Position numbers and translations under genes: made by a program
Part shown: positions 49,456 to 59,491 of the stretch, in pieces
Layout of the letters: every line of letters begins with the position of its first letter
Numbering within the stretch: the first letter of the stretch is position 1
The notes under the pieces: model-generated
What the model was told of the DNA's origin: nothing
The model's database searches: none
What the model saw: the letters and a program-made list of their open reading frames with translations, nothing else
Assembly: GCA_033283265.1 (NCBI GenBank)
Contig: JAWMQN010000001.1
Span: 372,001 to 436,000 of the forward strand
Length of the DNA stretch: 64,000 bases
DNA from: Mangrovimicrobium sp033283265
GTDB lineage: Bacteria; Pseudomonadota; Gammaproteobacteria; Pseudomonadales; Halieaceae
Reading direction: 5' to 3'

Positions 49456-51765
49456 TCATTTCCACCATGTTTTCCCCTGCTCCCGCCAGCCCTGCGCCGA
49501 CATGCCGCCCTCCGCGCTGGGTCGGACGACCAGGGTCCCCTCGAGGGCGGTCTGGCGCACGGCAATACCGCTGGCATCGAGACGCCGGATGACCGCCGGA
49601 TGGGGATGGCCGAAGCGGCTGGCGTAACCGGCGGCCACGATGACCAGGGCCGGGTCCACATGATTCAGCCAGGACTGCGCGGTGGAGGTGTTGCTGCCGT
49701 GGTGGCCGGCGAGCAGGACATCACTGCGCAGTGCACTACCCCAGCGACGGACCAGGGCCCGCTCCTGTTCCTGGCCAATATCGCCGGGCAGCAGGATGCG
49801 CATGCCGGGTGCCTCGATCTGCAGCACACAGGAGCCATCGTTGCCCGCGCGCGGGAAGTCCAGCGGCGAGAGAAAACGGAAACGCGAGCCGTCCGGCCAG
49901 TGCCATTCGCGGCCGCCGAGACAGTGGCGCGCAGCGGGTACGGTCGCCACGTCGGCGCCCGCCCACAACCTGCCGACAGGCAGCGCCCGCAGCAGGTCTT
50001 CAGCGCCGCCGCTGTGGTCGAAATCGCCGTGGCTGACGACCAGCACATCCAGTCGGCTCACCCCGTGCAGACGCAGCCAGGGCAGGATCACGCTCCGGGC
50101 GAGGCTGGCGCCGGAGGGGTTGCCGCCGCCGGTGTCGTAGAGAAGGATCCGGTCGCCGGCGCTGTAGATCACCGCCGTGCCCTGCCCCACGTCGAGTACA
50201 TGCAGGCTGGGACCCGGCGGTAAAGTGCGCGCCGGCTGCCACAGGGGCAGGAGCAGCAAAAGCGTGGCGCAACGCCAGCGTGGGCGCAGGGGTACGGTCG
50301 CCAGCGCAACGGCAAGGACCGCCAGCAGGGCTGCCCATGACCCGCCGGGCAGGAACAGGTAGAGGCGCTCCGTGGCCAGGGCGTCCCGCGTCTTTCCCAG
50401 GCCCCATTCCAGCGGCCAGGCCGCCAGCTGCCAGAGACCCTCGGCCTGCGGCAGTCCCCCTGTCCACAGCAGTGCGCCGGCCAGGCACAGGGGAACGACG
50501 AACAGTCCCACCAGCGGCACCAGCAGCAGGTTGGCCGCGACCGCGAGCAGGCTGGCACCGCCGAACCAGAGCGCACCTGCGGGCAGCATCAGCCCCGCCA
50601 TCAGGCTGTGGGCCCGCAGGCTGCGCTGCAGGCGGGCCTCGCTGCGGCGCCACTGGTCCAGCCAGAACAGGCCGGCGACAGCGCCGAAGGAGAGCCAGAA
50701 ACCACTGCCCAGCACGGCAAAGGGGTTGAGGACAAGCAGCACACAGGCCGCCAGCAACAGCCCGTCCAGCGCGGAACTGCGCAGCCAGGCGAGCCGCGCG
50801 AGGAGGAAGACGGCGAGCATGCACAGAGCCCGCACACAGGGCAGTGCGAAACCGGCGAGCGCACTGTAGGCGAGCGCACCGGCAATAGCGCCCAGCGGCG
50901 GCAGCCAGCGCGCGGTGCGCGGGCAGCCCGCGAGTTGCAGCGGCAAGGCGCAACAGCGCCCGAACAGCCAGCACAGGCCGCCCACCATGGCGACATGCAG
51001 GCCGGAAATTACCAGCAGATGGTTGATGCCGAGGTGCTGGCAGAGCGTCCACAGCCGGTGGTCGATCGCGCTCTTGTCGCCTACCGTGACCGCGCGTACG
51101 ACCGCTGCGCCGGCGCGGCCGGGTACGCCGGCGTCGATACCCGCAGCCAGCCGCTGGCGCAGACGGCCGATTGCCCCGCCCTGCGTGCCGAGCAACACGC
51201 CCTCCCCGTGCACCGAGCCCGTGGCCTGTATCGCACTCGCTGCATACCAGCTCTGGACGTTATAGGACCCGGGGTTGGCCAGGCCCCAGGGGCGCTGCAG
51301 GCGGGCACTGAAATGCCAGCGCTCGCCGGGGCGGATGCGCTCCTTGCCGTAATAGGAGAGCAGGATGTGCCGCGGGCCGCGACAGTGGGCGGGCAGCAGG
51401 CGCTCTACCCGGAAGCCGAAGCGCTGTCGCTGCAGGCCCGCGGCGATGAGGGTCTGCGCCGGCAGCGAGGTCACCACACCCACCAGTTCGAGCGCTTCGC
51501 GGTTGCAGGCTTGCGGCAGCTGTCCCGCCAGCAGGCGGTGGGCGCGCAGGCCGCTATACGCCAGGGCAAACAGGGATATCGCAAGCACGGCGATGATGCG
51601 TGCTGCCGCGCCGCCGCTGCGCCTGCGCAGCCGCCACAGGGCACTGCCGCAAAGGAGGATTGCCGCCGTCAACGCAGCGCCCCAGAGCGTCGCAGGGGCT
51701 GGCAGTCGCGGCAGGACAGCGACCAGCATCAATCCCGCCAACCACGCTGTCATCCCTGCGCGCAT
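49456..51765 (-). CDS. comEC: DNA internalization competence protein ComEC/Rec2
   Basis: A 769-residue membrane protein. It has the N-terminal ComEC OB-like domain, a polytopic competence channel region (about 230-510, with GINHLLVISGLHVAMVGGL and ALLAYSALAGFALPCVRAL-like helices), and a C-terminal metallo-beta-lactamase-like domain starting LHVLDVGQGTAVIYSAGDRILLYDTGG (in part) with the HGDFDHSGG metal site. It carries single-stranded DNA across the inner membrane in natural transformation. ATG 51765 starts the first hydrophobic region; the frame is open to 51834. It heads the exbB-kdsB block. Confidence 0.93.
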   Translation of the reverse strand: MRAGMTAWLAGLMLVAVLPRLPAPATLWGAALTAAILLCGSALWRLRRRSGGAAARIIAVLAISLFALAYSGLRAHRLLAGQLPQACNREALELVGVVTSLPAQTLIAAGLQRQRFGFRVERLLPAHCRGPRHILLSYYGKERIRPGERWHFSARLQRPWGLANPGSYNVQSWYAASAIQATGSVHGEGVLLGTQGGAIGRLRQRLAAGIDAGVPGRAGAAVVRAVTVGDKSAIDHRLWTLCQHLGINHLLVISGLHVAMVGGLCWLFGRCCALPLQLAGCPRTARWLPPLGAIAGALAYSALAGFALPCVRALCMLAVFLLARLAWLRSSALDGLLLAACVLLVLNPFAVLGSGFWLSFGAVAGLFWLDQWRRSEARLQRSLRAHSLMAGLMLPAGALWFGGASLLAVAANLLLVPLVGLFVVPLCLAGALLWTGGLPQAEGLWQLAAWPLEWGLGKTRDALATERLYLFLPGGSWAALLAVLAVALATVPLRPRWRCATLLLLLPLWQPARTLPPGPSLHVLDVGQGTAVIYSAGDRILLYDTGGGNPSGASLARSVILPWLRLHGVSRLDVLVVSHGDFDHSGGAEDLLRALPVGRLWAGADVATVPAARHCLGGREWHWPDGSRFRFLSPLDFPRAGNDGSCVLQIEAPGMRILLPGDIGQEQERALVRRWGSALRSDVLLAGHHGSNTSTAQSWLNHVDPALVIVAAGYASRFGHPHPAVIRRLDASGIAVRQTALEGTLVVRPSAEGGMSAQGWREQGKTWWK

Positions 51766-51887
51766 CTGTAGAGAACCTGAACGGTTGACGGCATAATACC
51801 GCCCCGGTTGCCCGCCGCCCTGCCCGGTTTGCACGGCGGCACCCGTGGCCAGTTAAGCACAGGCCGGCAATCGCTCCCACGTCAGAT

Positions 51888-52436
51888 ATGCCCATTTGGT
51901 CAATGCCGAAAAAGACTCTTAAATCGCTGATGCCCAAACCCGAGCGCCTGCGGGAAATCAAGTCCCTCGGTGTGCTCGGCGACTGGATCTATGCCAACAA
52001 CCTGTGGCATATCAATCGCTATTCCGCGGCGATGGCATTCTTTGTCGGCCTGTTCATCGCCTTCATGCCGATTCCCGGGCAGATGGTGGTAGCGGCCCTG
52101 CTCGCGGTACTGCTGCGCTGCAACCTGCCGCTGTCAGTCGGGCTGGTGTGGATCACCAACCCGATCACCATGCCGGCGATCTACTACCTCGCCTATCGCC
52201 TGGGCGCGGCCATTCTGCGCCACCCGGTGCACTTCGTGAATTTCGAGATGAGTATCCACTGGCTGACGACCCAGCTCGGGGAGATATGGCAGCCCTTCAT
52301 GCTCGGCTGCCTGCTGCTCGGCCTGTTCTTCGGCTCGCTCGGCTACTTCGTCATCAACCTGCTGTGGCGTATCCGGGTCCACCAGCGCTGGCGCCAGCGC
52401 AAGCGACGGCGTGCGGCGCGCGGGCAACAGGCCTAG
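51888..52436 (+). CDS. DUF2062 membrane protein
   Basis: A 182-residue protein (ATG 51888; ATG 51903 is an alternative starting MPKKTLKSL). The DUF2062 pattern is clear: AMAFFVGLFIAFMPIPGQMV, then GLVWITNPITMPAIYYLAYRLG, and a last helix (FMLGCLLLGLFFGSLGYFVINLLW) followed by a basic tail. The family has no agreed function. It lies between comEC and lolE in opposite orientation to both, an arrangement also found in pseudomonads, and its end overlaps lolE by four bases. Confidence 0.88.
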   Translation: MPIWSMPKKTLKSLMPKPERLREIKSLGVLGDWIYANNLWHINRYSAAMAFFVGLFIAFMPIPGQMVVAALLAVLLRCNLPLSVGLVWITNPITMPAIYYLAYRLGAAILRHPVHFVNFEMSIHWLTTQLGEIWQPFMLGCLLLGLFFGSLGYFVINLLWRIRVHQRWRQRKRRRAARGQQA

Positions 52437-53677
52437 GCCCGGTCCTCGCTGAGCACGGCCGCCGGCGCCAGCCGGGACGCCCGCAACGCCGGGTAAATCG
52501 CCGCGAGCAGGCACATCAGCAGCGCCACACCGCCGACGACCAGCAGGTCGCGCAGTTGCAGGTCCACTGGCAGGAAGGAGACCGGGTAGACATCCGTATT
52601 GAGGAAGCGGAAACCGGTGAGCCGTTCCAGCTGGCTGACCAGCGGCGGTACCAGCTGGCTCAATACGGCGCCGCAGAGGGAGCCCGCGAGTACCCCGACC
52701 AGCCCGATCATCGCGCCCTGCAGCATGAACACCCAGGCGATATCGCCCCGGGAGCTGCCGAGGGTGCGCAGGATGGCGATATCGCCGCGCTTGTCGAAGA
52801 CCACCAGCACCAGCGAGGAGACCACGTTGAAGGCAGCCACGGCGATAATCGAGAACAACAGCAGGCTGACCAGTTCCCGCGACAGCTGGATAGCCGAATA
52901 CAGGTTGCCGTGGGTCATCATCCAGTTGGTGCTGAAATAGCCTGGCGGCAGGTGCTGCACCAGCTGCCAGGCAATCCGCGAGGCCGCAAACAGGTCGTCG
53001 GTACCCAGGCGCAGGCCGCTTACCGCCGCGCCCAGCCCGGCCAGTTGCGAGGCCCGGGAGAGGTGCAGCAGGGCTACCGATTCGTCGAGTTCGGTGCCGG
53101 AGCGGATCAGCCCGGCCACCAGCAGCGCCTCGAAATGGGTCGGCCCGTCGAGCCCGGAAAGACCGCCGCCCGGTACCACCAGGGTGATCTGGTCACCCGC
53201 CGCGACGCCAAGCCGCCCGGCGATGCCTGCGCCGAGCACGATGCTGTCGTCGCGCCGCCGGAACGCCTCGCGCTGTGCGGGTGGGATGGTCTCCAGCAGC
53301 GGGGAATTTTCCGTCGCGGCGACGTCGATGCCGATACCCTTGGCGGCTTCCACATCCTGCCCGCGCAGGAACAGCGCATCGAACTCGGTGAAGGGGCTGG
53401 CCGAGGCGACCCCGGGCGTGGCCAGGGCGATGGCTGCGAGGCGCTCCCAGTCCGCCATCGGCGCGTGACTGTAGAGGGTGATGTGCGGCACCAGTGCGAG
53501 GATGCGCTCGCGCATCTCCCGGTCGAAACCGTTCATCACCGAGAGCACCACGATCAGCAGGGCAATGGCCAGCACCAGGCCGAGCATCGACAGCGAGGAG
53601 AGGAAGGTCGACAGGTGCCCCTGGCCGTGGGCGAAGGTGTAGCGCAGCGCCACCCGGCCCCGCTCGCCCCAGTTCAT
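52433..53677 (-). CDS. lolE: Lipoprotein-releasing ABC transporter permease LolE
   Basis: A 414-residue permease starting at ATG 53677 within the lolD stop (ATGA). The LolC/E layout is visible: first helix LSMLGLVLAIALLIVVLSVMNGFD, a periplasmic domain of about 200 residues, then three helices from residue 270 (LLLFSIIAVAAFNVVSSLVLVVFDKRGDIAILRTLGS). With LolC and LolD it extracts outer-membrane lipoproteins from the inner membrane and passes them to LolA. LolE is the lolD-distal permease by gene order lolC-lolD-lolE. Confidence 0.93.
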   Translation of the reverse strand: MNWGERGRVALRYTFAHGQGHLSTFLSSLSMLGLVLAIALLIVVLSVMNGFDREMRERILALVPHITLYSHAPMADWERLAAIALATPGVASASPFTEFDALFLRGQDVEAAKGIGIDVAATENSPLLETIPPAQREAFRRRDDSIVLGAGIAGRLGVAAGDQITLVVPGGGLSGLDGPTHFEALLVAGLIRSGTELDESVALLHLSRASQLAGLGAAVSGLRLGTDDLFAASRIAWQLVQHLPPGYFSTNWMMTHGNLYSAIQLSRELVSLLLFSIIAVAAFNVVSSLVLVVFDKRGDIAILRTLGSSRGDIAWVFMLQGAMIGLVGVLAGSLCGAVLSQLVPPLVSQLERLTGFRFLNTDVYPVSFLPVDLQLRDLLVVGGVALLMCLLAAIYPALRASRLAPAAVLSEDRA

Positions 53678-54354
53678 TGGCGCGGCTCCAGGCGCCCCTC
53701 GCGCAGCTCCAGCGTGCGGTGCATGTGGGCGGCGATGTCCGGGTCGTGGGTGACCACAATGAAGGCGGCACTGGAGGCGCCGAGTTCGTCGATCAGCCCC
53801 AGTACCTGCTCGGCGCTGTGCGGGTCGAGGTTGCCGGTCGGTTCGTCCATCAGCACGCAGGCCGGTTCCGTGACCAGGGCCCGGGCAATGGCGACCCGCT
53901 GGCGCTCGCCGCCGGAAAGCTGGGCCGGGCGGTGGGTCAGGCGCGGTTCCAGCCCGACCCGCGCCAGCACTGCGCCGGCCCGCTGCAAGGCGTCGGCGCG
54001 ACGCAGGCCGCCGATCAGCAGCGGCATGGCGACATTTTCCCTGGCGTCGAATTCCGGCAGCAGGTGGTGGAACTGGTAGACGAAGCCCAGCTGCCGGTTG
54101 CGCAGGGTGCACAGTTCGGCTTCGGCGAGCCTGGCGAGGTCCGCGCCGCAGAGCACGACACGCCCGGCGCTGGGGCGGTCGAGGCCGCCGAGCAGGTTGA
54201 GCAAGGTGGACTTGCCGGAGCCCGAGGCGCCGACGATGGCAATCTTCTCGCCGGGCCGCAACTCCAGTTCGACCCCGTCGAGCACGCGTACTTCGCGGGT
54301 GCCATCCTGGTAGGTGCGGGTCAGGCCCTCGCAGCGCAGTACCGCCTCACTCAT
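53674..54354 (-). CDS. lolD: Lipoprotein-releasing ABC transporter ATPase LolD
   Basis: A 226-residue ABC ATPase. Walker A is IVGASGSGKSTLLNLLGGLD, the signature LSGGERQRVAIARAL, Walker B CVLMDEPTGNLD, and the switch histidine is in VVTHDPD. FHHLLPEF in the Q-loop region is the LolD-type marker. ATG 54354 is chosen since lolC ends at 54347; the upstream extension is not family-like. It powers the release of lipoproteins by LolCE. Confidence 0.95.
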   Translation of the reverse strand: MSEAVLRCEGLTRTYQDGTREVRVLDGVELELRPGEKIAIVGASGSGKSTLLNLLGGLDRPSAGRVVLCGADLARLAEAELCTLRNRQLGFVYQFHHLLPEFDARENVAMPLLIGGLRRADALQRAGAVLARVGLEPRLTHRPAQLSGGERQRVAIARALVTEPACVLMDEPTGNLDPHSAEQVLGLIDELGASSAAFIVVTHDPDIAAHMHRTLELREGRLEPRQ

Positions 54355-55609
54355 AGCGCAGCACCTCCGCCGGCGCGACCCGGGATGCGCGCCAGGCCGG
54401 GTAAACGGTGGCGACAAAGCTGAGCAGCAGTGCGGCCAGGGTCACCGCCGCGACGTCGCCCCACTGCAGCTGCGACGGCAGTTCACTGATGAAATACACA
54501 CTCGGATCGAACACCTTGATGCCCAACAGGCCCTCCACGAAACGGGTGATTGAGGAAATATTCAGCGCCAGCAGTACCCCGAGGCCCACGCCACTGGCGA
54601 TACCCACGGTGGCCAGCGCCAGGCCATGGAAGACGAAAATAGCCATCACACCGCCGGCGCGGGCGCCCATGGTGCGCAATACGGCGATATCCCGGCGCTT
54701 TTCCGCGACGGACATCACCAGCGTCGAGACAATGTTGAACGCGGCCACGGCGACCACGCTCAGCAGCAGCACGCTGACCATGATCTTTTCCATTTTCACC
54801 GCCTGGAACAGCGAGCCCTGGGTCTGGCTCCAGTCGCGCACCTTGTAGCTGTCCGGCAGTTCGCCGGCCAGCTTCTGGAGAATTGCCGGGGCGGCGAACA
54901 GATCGCTGGTCTGCAGCTGCAGCCCCTGGACGGCGTTGCGCGGGCCGAGCAGTTTCTGGCCGCTGTGCAGGCCGATGTAGGCCTGGTAGCTGTCGGGCTG
55001 CGCGCCGACCTGGAATATACCGGTGACCAGCAGGCGCTTGCTGCGCGGAAATACCCCCAGCGGCGTGGCGGTAATGCGCGGCACGGTCACCTCGACCGAA
55101 TCGCCCGGGGAAGCGCCGAGCATGCGCGCCAGCGAGGCACCGAGGATTACGTGGAAGCCCTCACCCTCGAGGGAGGACAAACTGCCATCGACGAGGGTGT
55201 CTGCTATGCGCGAGACACCGGCTTCCAGGCTCGGGTCGATGGCGGTCAGGACGCCGCCGCGCATGCCCCGGCCGTGGGCGAAGATGACTTTGTCGGTAAT
55301 GTAGGGCGCCGCTGCCAGGACGTCCTCCCGGGCGCTGAGCGCCGCGGCCTGTTGCCGCCAGTCGGGCATGCCCCCGGGCCCGGCTTCGATGAAGCCGTGG
55401 GGCACCAGGGAGAGAATCCGATGACGCAGCTCGCCGGAGAAGCCGTTCATCACCGAGAGCACGGTGATGAGCGAGGCGACGCCCAGGACCATGCCGAGCA
55501 TGGAAACCAGGGCGATAACGGAGGTGAAGCGGTTGCGTTTGCGACTGAAGCTGTAGCGCAGCCCGATGAACCTTGCGTAGCTCCAGGAGGATGGGCTGGG
55601 TGGCGTCAA
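54347..55609 (-). CDS. lolC: Lipoprotein-releasing ABC transporter permease LolC
   Basis: A 420-residue permease with the LolC/E layout: FIGLRYSFSRKRNRFTSVIALVSMLGMVLGVASLITVLSVMNGF at the start (in part), a periplasmic region about 70-265, and three C-terminal helices, including SVLLLSVVAVAAFNIVSTLVMSVAEKRRDIAVLRTMGA (in part). It pairs with LolE above LolD and overlaps lolD by eight bases. First gene of lolCDE; the gap to nqrM is 15 bases, so lolCDE may be read from an upstream nqr transcript. Confidence 0.94.
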   Translation of the reverse strand: MTPPSPSSWSYARFIGLRYSFSRKRNRFTSVIALVSMLGMVLGVASLITVLSVMNGFSGELRHRILSLVPHGFIEAGPGGMPDWRQQAAALSAREDVLAAAPYITDKVIFAHGRGMRGGVLTAIDPSLEAGVSRIADTLVDGSLSSLEGEGFHVILGASLARMLGASPGDSVEVTVPRITATPLGVFPRSKRLLVTGIFQVGAQPDSYQAYIGLHSGQKLLGPRNAVQGLQLQTSDLFAAPAILQKLAGELPDSYKVRDWSQTQGSLFQAVKMEKIMVSVLLLSVVAVAAFNIVSTLVMSVAEKRRDIAVLRTMGARAGGVMAIFVFHGLALATVGIASGVGLGVLLALNISSITRFVEGLLGIKVFDPSVYFISELPSQLQWGDVAAVTLAALLLSFVATVYPAWRASRVAPAEVLRYE

Positions 55610-55624
55610 ATGCAGGGCGCCCGA

Positions 55625-55870
55625 TCAGGCTTGCTTGTCAGCGGAATAGAAGGACGCGCTGTCCGCTTGCTTGCCCGCAGCACTGCCCTGGCGGGTCTCC
55701 TCTTCGCAGCGCTGGGGATTGCCGCCACAAATTTCGCAGCTCTGGTCGATGCCCACCGCGCCGAGCCCGCCGCAGGAGCCCTTGATCGGTGCGCGGCCGA
55801 AAATCACGCCCACGGCCATCGCCGCGATGACAACGCCAATGACCAGTGCCGTGATGAAATAGATTGCCAT
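55625..55870 (-). CDS. nqrM: Na+-NQR maturation protein NqrM
   Basis: An 81-residue membrane protein of the NqrM (DUF539) family: N-terminal helix FITALVIGVVIAAMAVGVIFG, then cysteines in KGSCGGLG, CEICGG and QRC, four in all, as in the family. NqrM is needed to insert the iron of the NqrDE centre during Na+-NQR assembly. It follows apbE, which attaches flavins to the same complex, so the order nqrABCDEF-apbE-nqrM is complete. Confidence 0.93.
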   Translation of the reverse strand: MAIYFITALVIGVVIAAMAVGVIFGRAPIKGSCGGLGAVGIDQSCEICGGNPQRCEEETRQGSAAGKQADSASFYSADKQA

Positions 55871-55896
55871 GTCTGCCTCACTGTAGGGTACAGCCC

Positions 55897-56973
55897 CTAC
55901 TCCTGTTCCTGTACCAGGTAGCTGGTAAACGCAGCGCTGTGGCGGCTGCTGAAGCCCTCGCCGTCGCGCTGGATGAAATACACCGCCAGCCCCTGTTGTT
56001 CGGCGACCTTCCAGGCCGCCTCCGGGCCGAGTACCGTCAGGGCCGTTGCCCAGCCATCCGCGTACATTGTACTGCTGTGGACCACGGTGACGGAAACGAG
56101 TTCATGGGCCACCGGGTAGCCGTTGCGCGGATCAATGCTGTGGGAGTAGCGGACCCCGTCGAGTTCGAAGAAGTTGCGGTAGTCACCGGAGGTCGCAACA
56201 CCGGCACTGCCAGGGGTGATCATGCCGGCAATATCGAAGTGTTCGCTGTCCGGTTGCTCGATGGCCACGCGCCAGTTGTCACCCCGCGGACTCATCCCGG
56301 CGACGCGCAGCTCACCGCCGACTTCCACCAGGTAGTCCTTTACGCCCTGTGTTTCCAGCCAGCCGGCGACCTTGTCGACGGCGAAGCCCTTGGCGATGGA
56401 GGAAAAGTCCAGGTAGACATCGGCCTGCTTGCGCAGGCGGGCGCCGACCCGGTCGTAGTCGAGGAAGGATTGCCCCACCCTCTGCCGGGCCCGGGTGATG
56501 GCGTTCGGATCGGGGGCACCGGCGGCGGGCCCCTGTGGGCCGAAGCCCCAGAGATTGACCAGCGGCCCGACGGTCACGTCGTAGGCGCCGTCACTGGCCT
56601 CGCCGATCCGCAGGGCAGCTTCCAGTACGGTCTGGAAATCGCTGTCGACGGGCAACCATTCACCCGGGGCCAACTGGTTGAAGGCGCTGATGGTGGAATC
56701 GTCCCGGTAGGTGGACATGCTCTGGTTCACCGCCTGCAGCACACCGGCGATGCCCTCCCCCAGTTGCACCTGGTCCAGCGCGGCGCCATCCGGGCTGACC
56801 AGGGTCGCGTGCCAGGTGGTACCCATGGTCGCGCCTTCCAGCCGATAGGCCGCAGGCTGCCGGCCGCAGGCCACGAGCAGCAGGCCGAGCGTTGCCAGTG
56901 CCAGGACGCGCAGGCAAAAAAGCCACTCCGGGGAGTGGCTTTTGCGGGGCTGCGCAAGGTTCTGCGCCCTCAT
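55897..56973 (-). CDS. apbE: FAD:protein FMN transferase
   Basis: A 358-residue ApbE protein with a lipoprotein signal (ALATLGLLLVAC, then GRQ). Family segments include ATMGTTWHATLVSP at the start, GAYDVTVGPLVNLWGFGP, DFSSIAKGFAVDKVAGWLE, YLVEVGGELRVAGMSP and HSIDPRNGYPV, with the Asp-containing MYADGWATALTVLG. It covalently attaches FMN to a threonine of NqrB and NqrC. ATG 56973 overlaps nqrF by none (five bases gap). Unusually, an intrinsic terminator lies in codons 11-20, so the actual start may be downstream. Confidence 0.93.
   Translation of the reverse strand: MRAQNLAQPRKSHSPEWLFCLRVLALATLGLLLVACGRQPAAYRLEGATMGTTWHATLVSPDGAALDQVQLGEGIAGVLQAVNQSMSTYRDDSTISAFNQLAPGEWLPVDSDFQTVLEAALRIGEASDGAYDVTVGPLVNLWGFGPQGPAAGAPDPNAITRARQRVGQSFLDYDRVGARLRKQADVYLDFSSIAKGFAVDKVAGWLETQGVKDYLVEVGGELRVAGMSPRGDNWRVAIEQPDSEHFDIAGMITPGSAGVATSGDYRNFFELDGVRYSHSIDPRNGYPVAHELVSVTVVHSSTMYADGWATALTVLGPEAAWKVAEQQGLAVYFIQRDGEGFSSRHSAAFTSYLVQEQE
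56916..56943 (-). terminator. Intrinsic terminator inside the apbE 5' end
   Basis: On the minus strand AAAAGCCACTCC-CC-GGAGTGGCTTTTTT is a perfect stem with a six-T run. It lies 35 bases after the nqrF stop and within the first ~20 codons of the apbE frame. It would end the nqrA-F transcript or allow partial read-through into apbE-nqrM. Confidence 0.85.
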
Positions 56974-56977
56974 GGGA

Positions 56978-58201
56978 TCAGCCGCCGAAGTCATCGAGGA
57001 GGATGTTCTCCGGCTCAACACCGAGGTCGGTGAGCATCTGGATCACCGCGGCGTTCATCATCGGCGGTCCACACATGTAGAACTCGCAGTCCTCCGGTGC
57101 CGGGTGGTCCTTCAGGTACTCCTGGTAGAGGACGTTGTGGATGAAGCCGGTCATGCCGCTCCAGTTGTCTTCCGGTTGCGGGTCGGACAGGGCCACGTGC
57201 CACTGGAAGTTGTCGTTCTCCGCCGCCAGCTGGTCGTACTCGTCGTCGTAGAACATCTCGCGCAGGGAGCGAGCGCCGTACCAGAAGGAGATCTTGCGCT
57301 TGCTGCCGATACGCTTGAGCTGGTCGAAGATGTGCGAACGCATGGGCGCCATACCGGCACCACCACCGATGAAGACCATCTCGGCGTCGGTGTCCTTGGC
57401 GAAGAACTCACCGAAGGGACCGTATACGGTGACCTTGTCGCCCGGCTTCAGGTTGAAGACCCAGGAGGACATCTTGCCCGGGGGAATGCCCTGGCTGCCG
57501 GGCGGCGGGGTGGCGATACGGATGTTGAACTTCACCACGCCCTTTTCTTCCGGGTAGTTGGCCATGGAGTAGGCGCGGATGGTGGTTTCCTTCACCTCGG
57601 ACTTGAGGTCGAAGAACTTGAAGCGCTCCCAGTCGCCGCGGTATTCCGGGTCGATGTCGAAGTCGGCGTAGTTGACCACGTGGGGCGGGCACTCGAGCTG
57701 CACGTAGCCGCCGGCGCGGAAGTCCACATTCTCGCCCTCGGGCAGGCGCAGGGTGAGCTCCTTGATGAAGGTCGCAACGTTAGGGTTGGACTCGACGGTG
57801 CACTCCCACTGCTTGACCCCGAAGACCTCCTCGGGCACCTCGATCTTCATGTCCTGCTTGACCGCGGTCTGGCAGGACAGGCGCCAGCCTTCGGCGGCGT
57901 CGCGCTTGGTGAAGTGGGACTCCTCGGTGGGCAGCATGGAGCCGCCGCCCTCGAAGACCTGGCACTTGCACTGGGCGCAGGTGCCGCCGCCACCGCAGGC
58001 CGAGGGCAGGAACAGGCCCGTCTCGGACAGGGTCTGCAGCAGCTTGCCGCCGGCGGGGACGGTGATGGTTTTCTCACCGTTGATCTCGATCTGCACGTCG
58101 CCACTGCTGACCAGCCGGGCGCGCGCGAAGAGGATGATAATTACCAGTGCCAGCACGATCGCAGTGAACATGCCAACGCCGAAAAGAATCGTTAAATCCA
58201 T
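56978..58201 (-). CDS. nqrF: Na+-translocating NADH:quinone reductase subunit F
   Basis: A 407-residue subunit, the NADH entry point of Na+-NQR. It has an N-terminal membrane helix, a 2Fe-2S ferredoxin domain with CGGGGTCAQCKC and a later LSC (cluster cysteines), then an FAD domain with RAYSMANYPEEKG and an NADH domain with FIGGGAGMAPMRSHIFDQL (in part) and the terminal YMCGPPMMNAAV. It passes electrons to NqrB-C flavins while sodium is pumped outward. Last subunit of the nqr operon; followed by a terminator. Confidence 0.97.
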   Translation of the reverse strand: MDLTILFGVGMFTAIVLALVIIILFARARLVSSGDVQIEINGEKTITVPAGGKLLQTLSETGLFLPSACGGGGTCAQCKCQVFEGGGSMLPTEESHFTKRDAAEGWRLSCQTAVKQDMKIEVPEEVFGVKQWECTVESNPNVATFIKELTLRLPEGENVDFRAGGYVQLECPPHVVNYADFDIDPEYRGDWERFKFFDLKSEVKETTIRAYSMANYPEEKGVVKFNIRIATPPPGSQGIPPGKMSSWVFNLKPGDKVTVYGPFGEFFAKDTDAEMVFIGGGAGMAPMRSHIFDQLKRIGSKRKISFWYGARSLREMFYDDEYDQLAAENDNFQWHVALSDPQPEDNWSGMTGFIHNVLYQEYLKDHPAPEDCEFYMCGPPMMNAAVIQMLTDLGVEPENILLDDFGG

Positions 58202-58216
58202 AGAAACTGCTTCCGC

Positions 58217-58825
<609 letters not shown>

Positions 58826-58826
58826 G

Positions 58827-59489
58827 TTACGCGCCCTCCTTTACTACAGTGTGTTTGGCCATGACGAAATCGGGTTTCTCCACCTGGTCTTTCTTGTAGG
58901 TGCGCAATACCCAGATGAAGCCGCCGATCAGGAAGAAGGCGCTGGGCGGGAGCAGCAGCAGGCCGTTGGGCACGTACCAGCCGCCCTCGGTGGCCAGCTT
59001 GAAGATCTCGAAGCCGAACAGTTTGCCGGCGCCGAACAGCTCGCGCACGATCGCCACCGCGATCAGCACCACCGAGTAACCGAGGCCGTTGCCGATACCG
59101 TCGATGAAACTCGGCAGCGGCGGGTTCTTCATGGCGAAGGCCTCCGCGCGGCCCATCACGATGCAGTTGGTGATGATCAGGCCGACGAATACCGACAGCT
59201 GCTTGCTGATGGCAAAGGCGTAGGCCTTCAGCACCTGGTCGACCACGATGACCAGCGAGGCGATGATGATCATCTGCACGATGATGCGGATGCTGCCGGG
59301 GATGTGCTTGCGGATCAGCGATACGCCGAGGTTGGAAAACGCGGTCACCGAGGTCAGCGCGATACACATGACCAGCGTCACCTGCAGCGACGAGGTTACC
59401 GCCAGCGCGGAGCAGATACCAAGGATCTGCAGCGCGATCGGGTTGTTCTTGAGGATGGGGCTTGTCAGGGTGTCTTTGACAGTTTCCAC
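58827..59489 (-). CDS. nqrD: Na+-translocating NADH:quinone reductase subunit D
   Basis: A 220-residue membrane protein with the NqrD pattern NNPIALQILGICSALAVTSSL and TNCIVMGRAEAFAMKN, whose cysteine coordinates the NqrDE iron. It starts two bases after nqrC ends and is followed by nqrE, in the order seen in all nqr operons. Confidence 0.96.
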   Translation of the reverse strand: METVKDTLTSPILKNNPIALQILGICSALAVTSSLQVTLVMCIALTSVTAFSNLGVSLIRKHIPGSIRIIVQMIIIASLVIVVDQVLKAYAFAISKQLSVFVGLIITNCIVMGRAEAFAMKNPPLPSFIDGIGNGLGYSVVLIAVAIVRELFGAGKLFGFEIFKLATEGGWYVPNGLLLLPPSAFFLIGGFIWVLRTYKKDQVEKPDFVMAKHTVVKEGA

Positions 59490-59491
59490 AA

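Noticed and set aside
52004..54079. A 691-codon plus-strand open frame across DUF2062, lolE and lolD
   Set aside because: Antisense to lolE and lolD and out of frame in the DUF2062 gene; composition is Arg/Gln/Gly-rich, typical of a shadow of high-GC genes.
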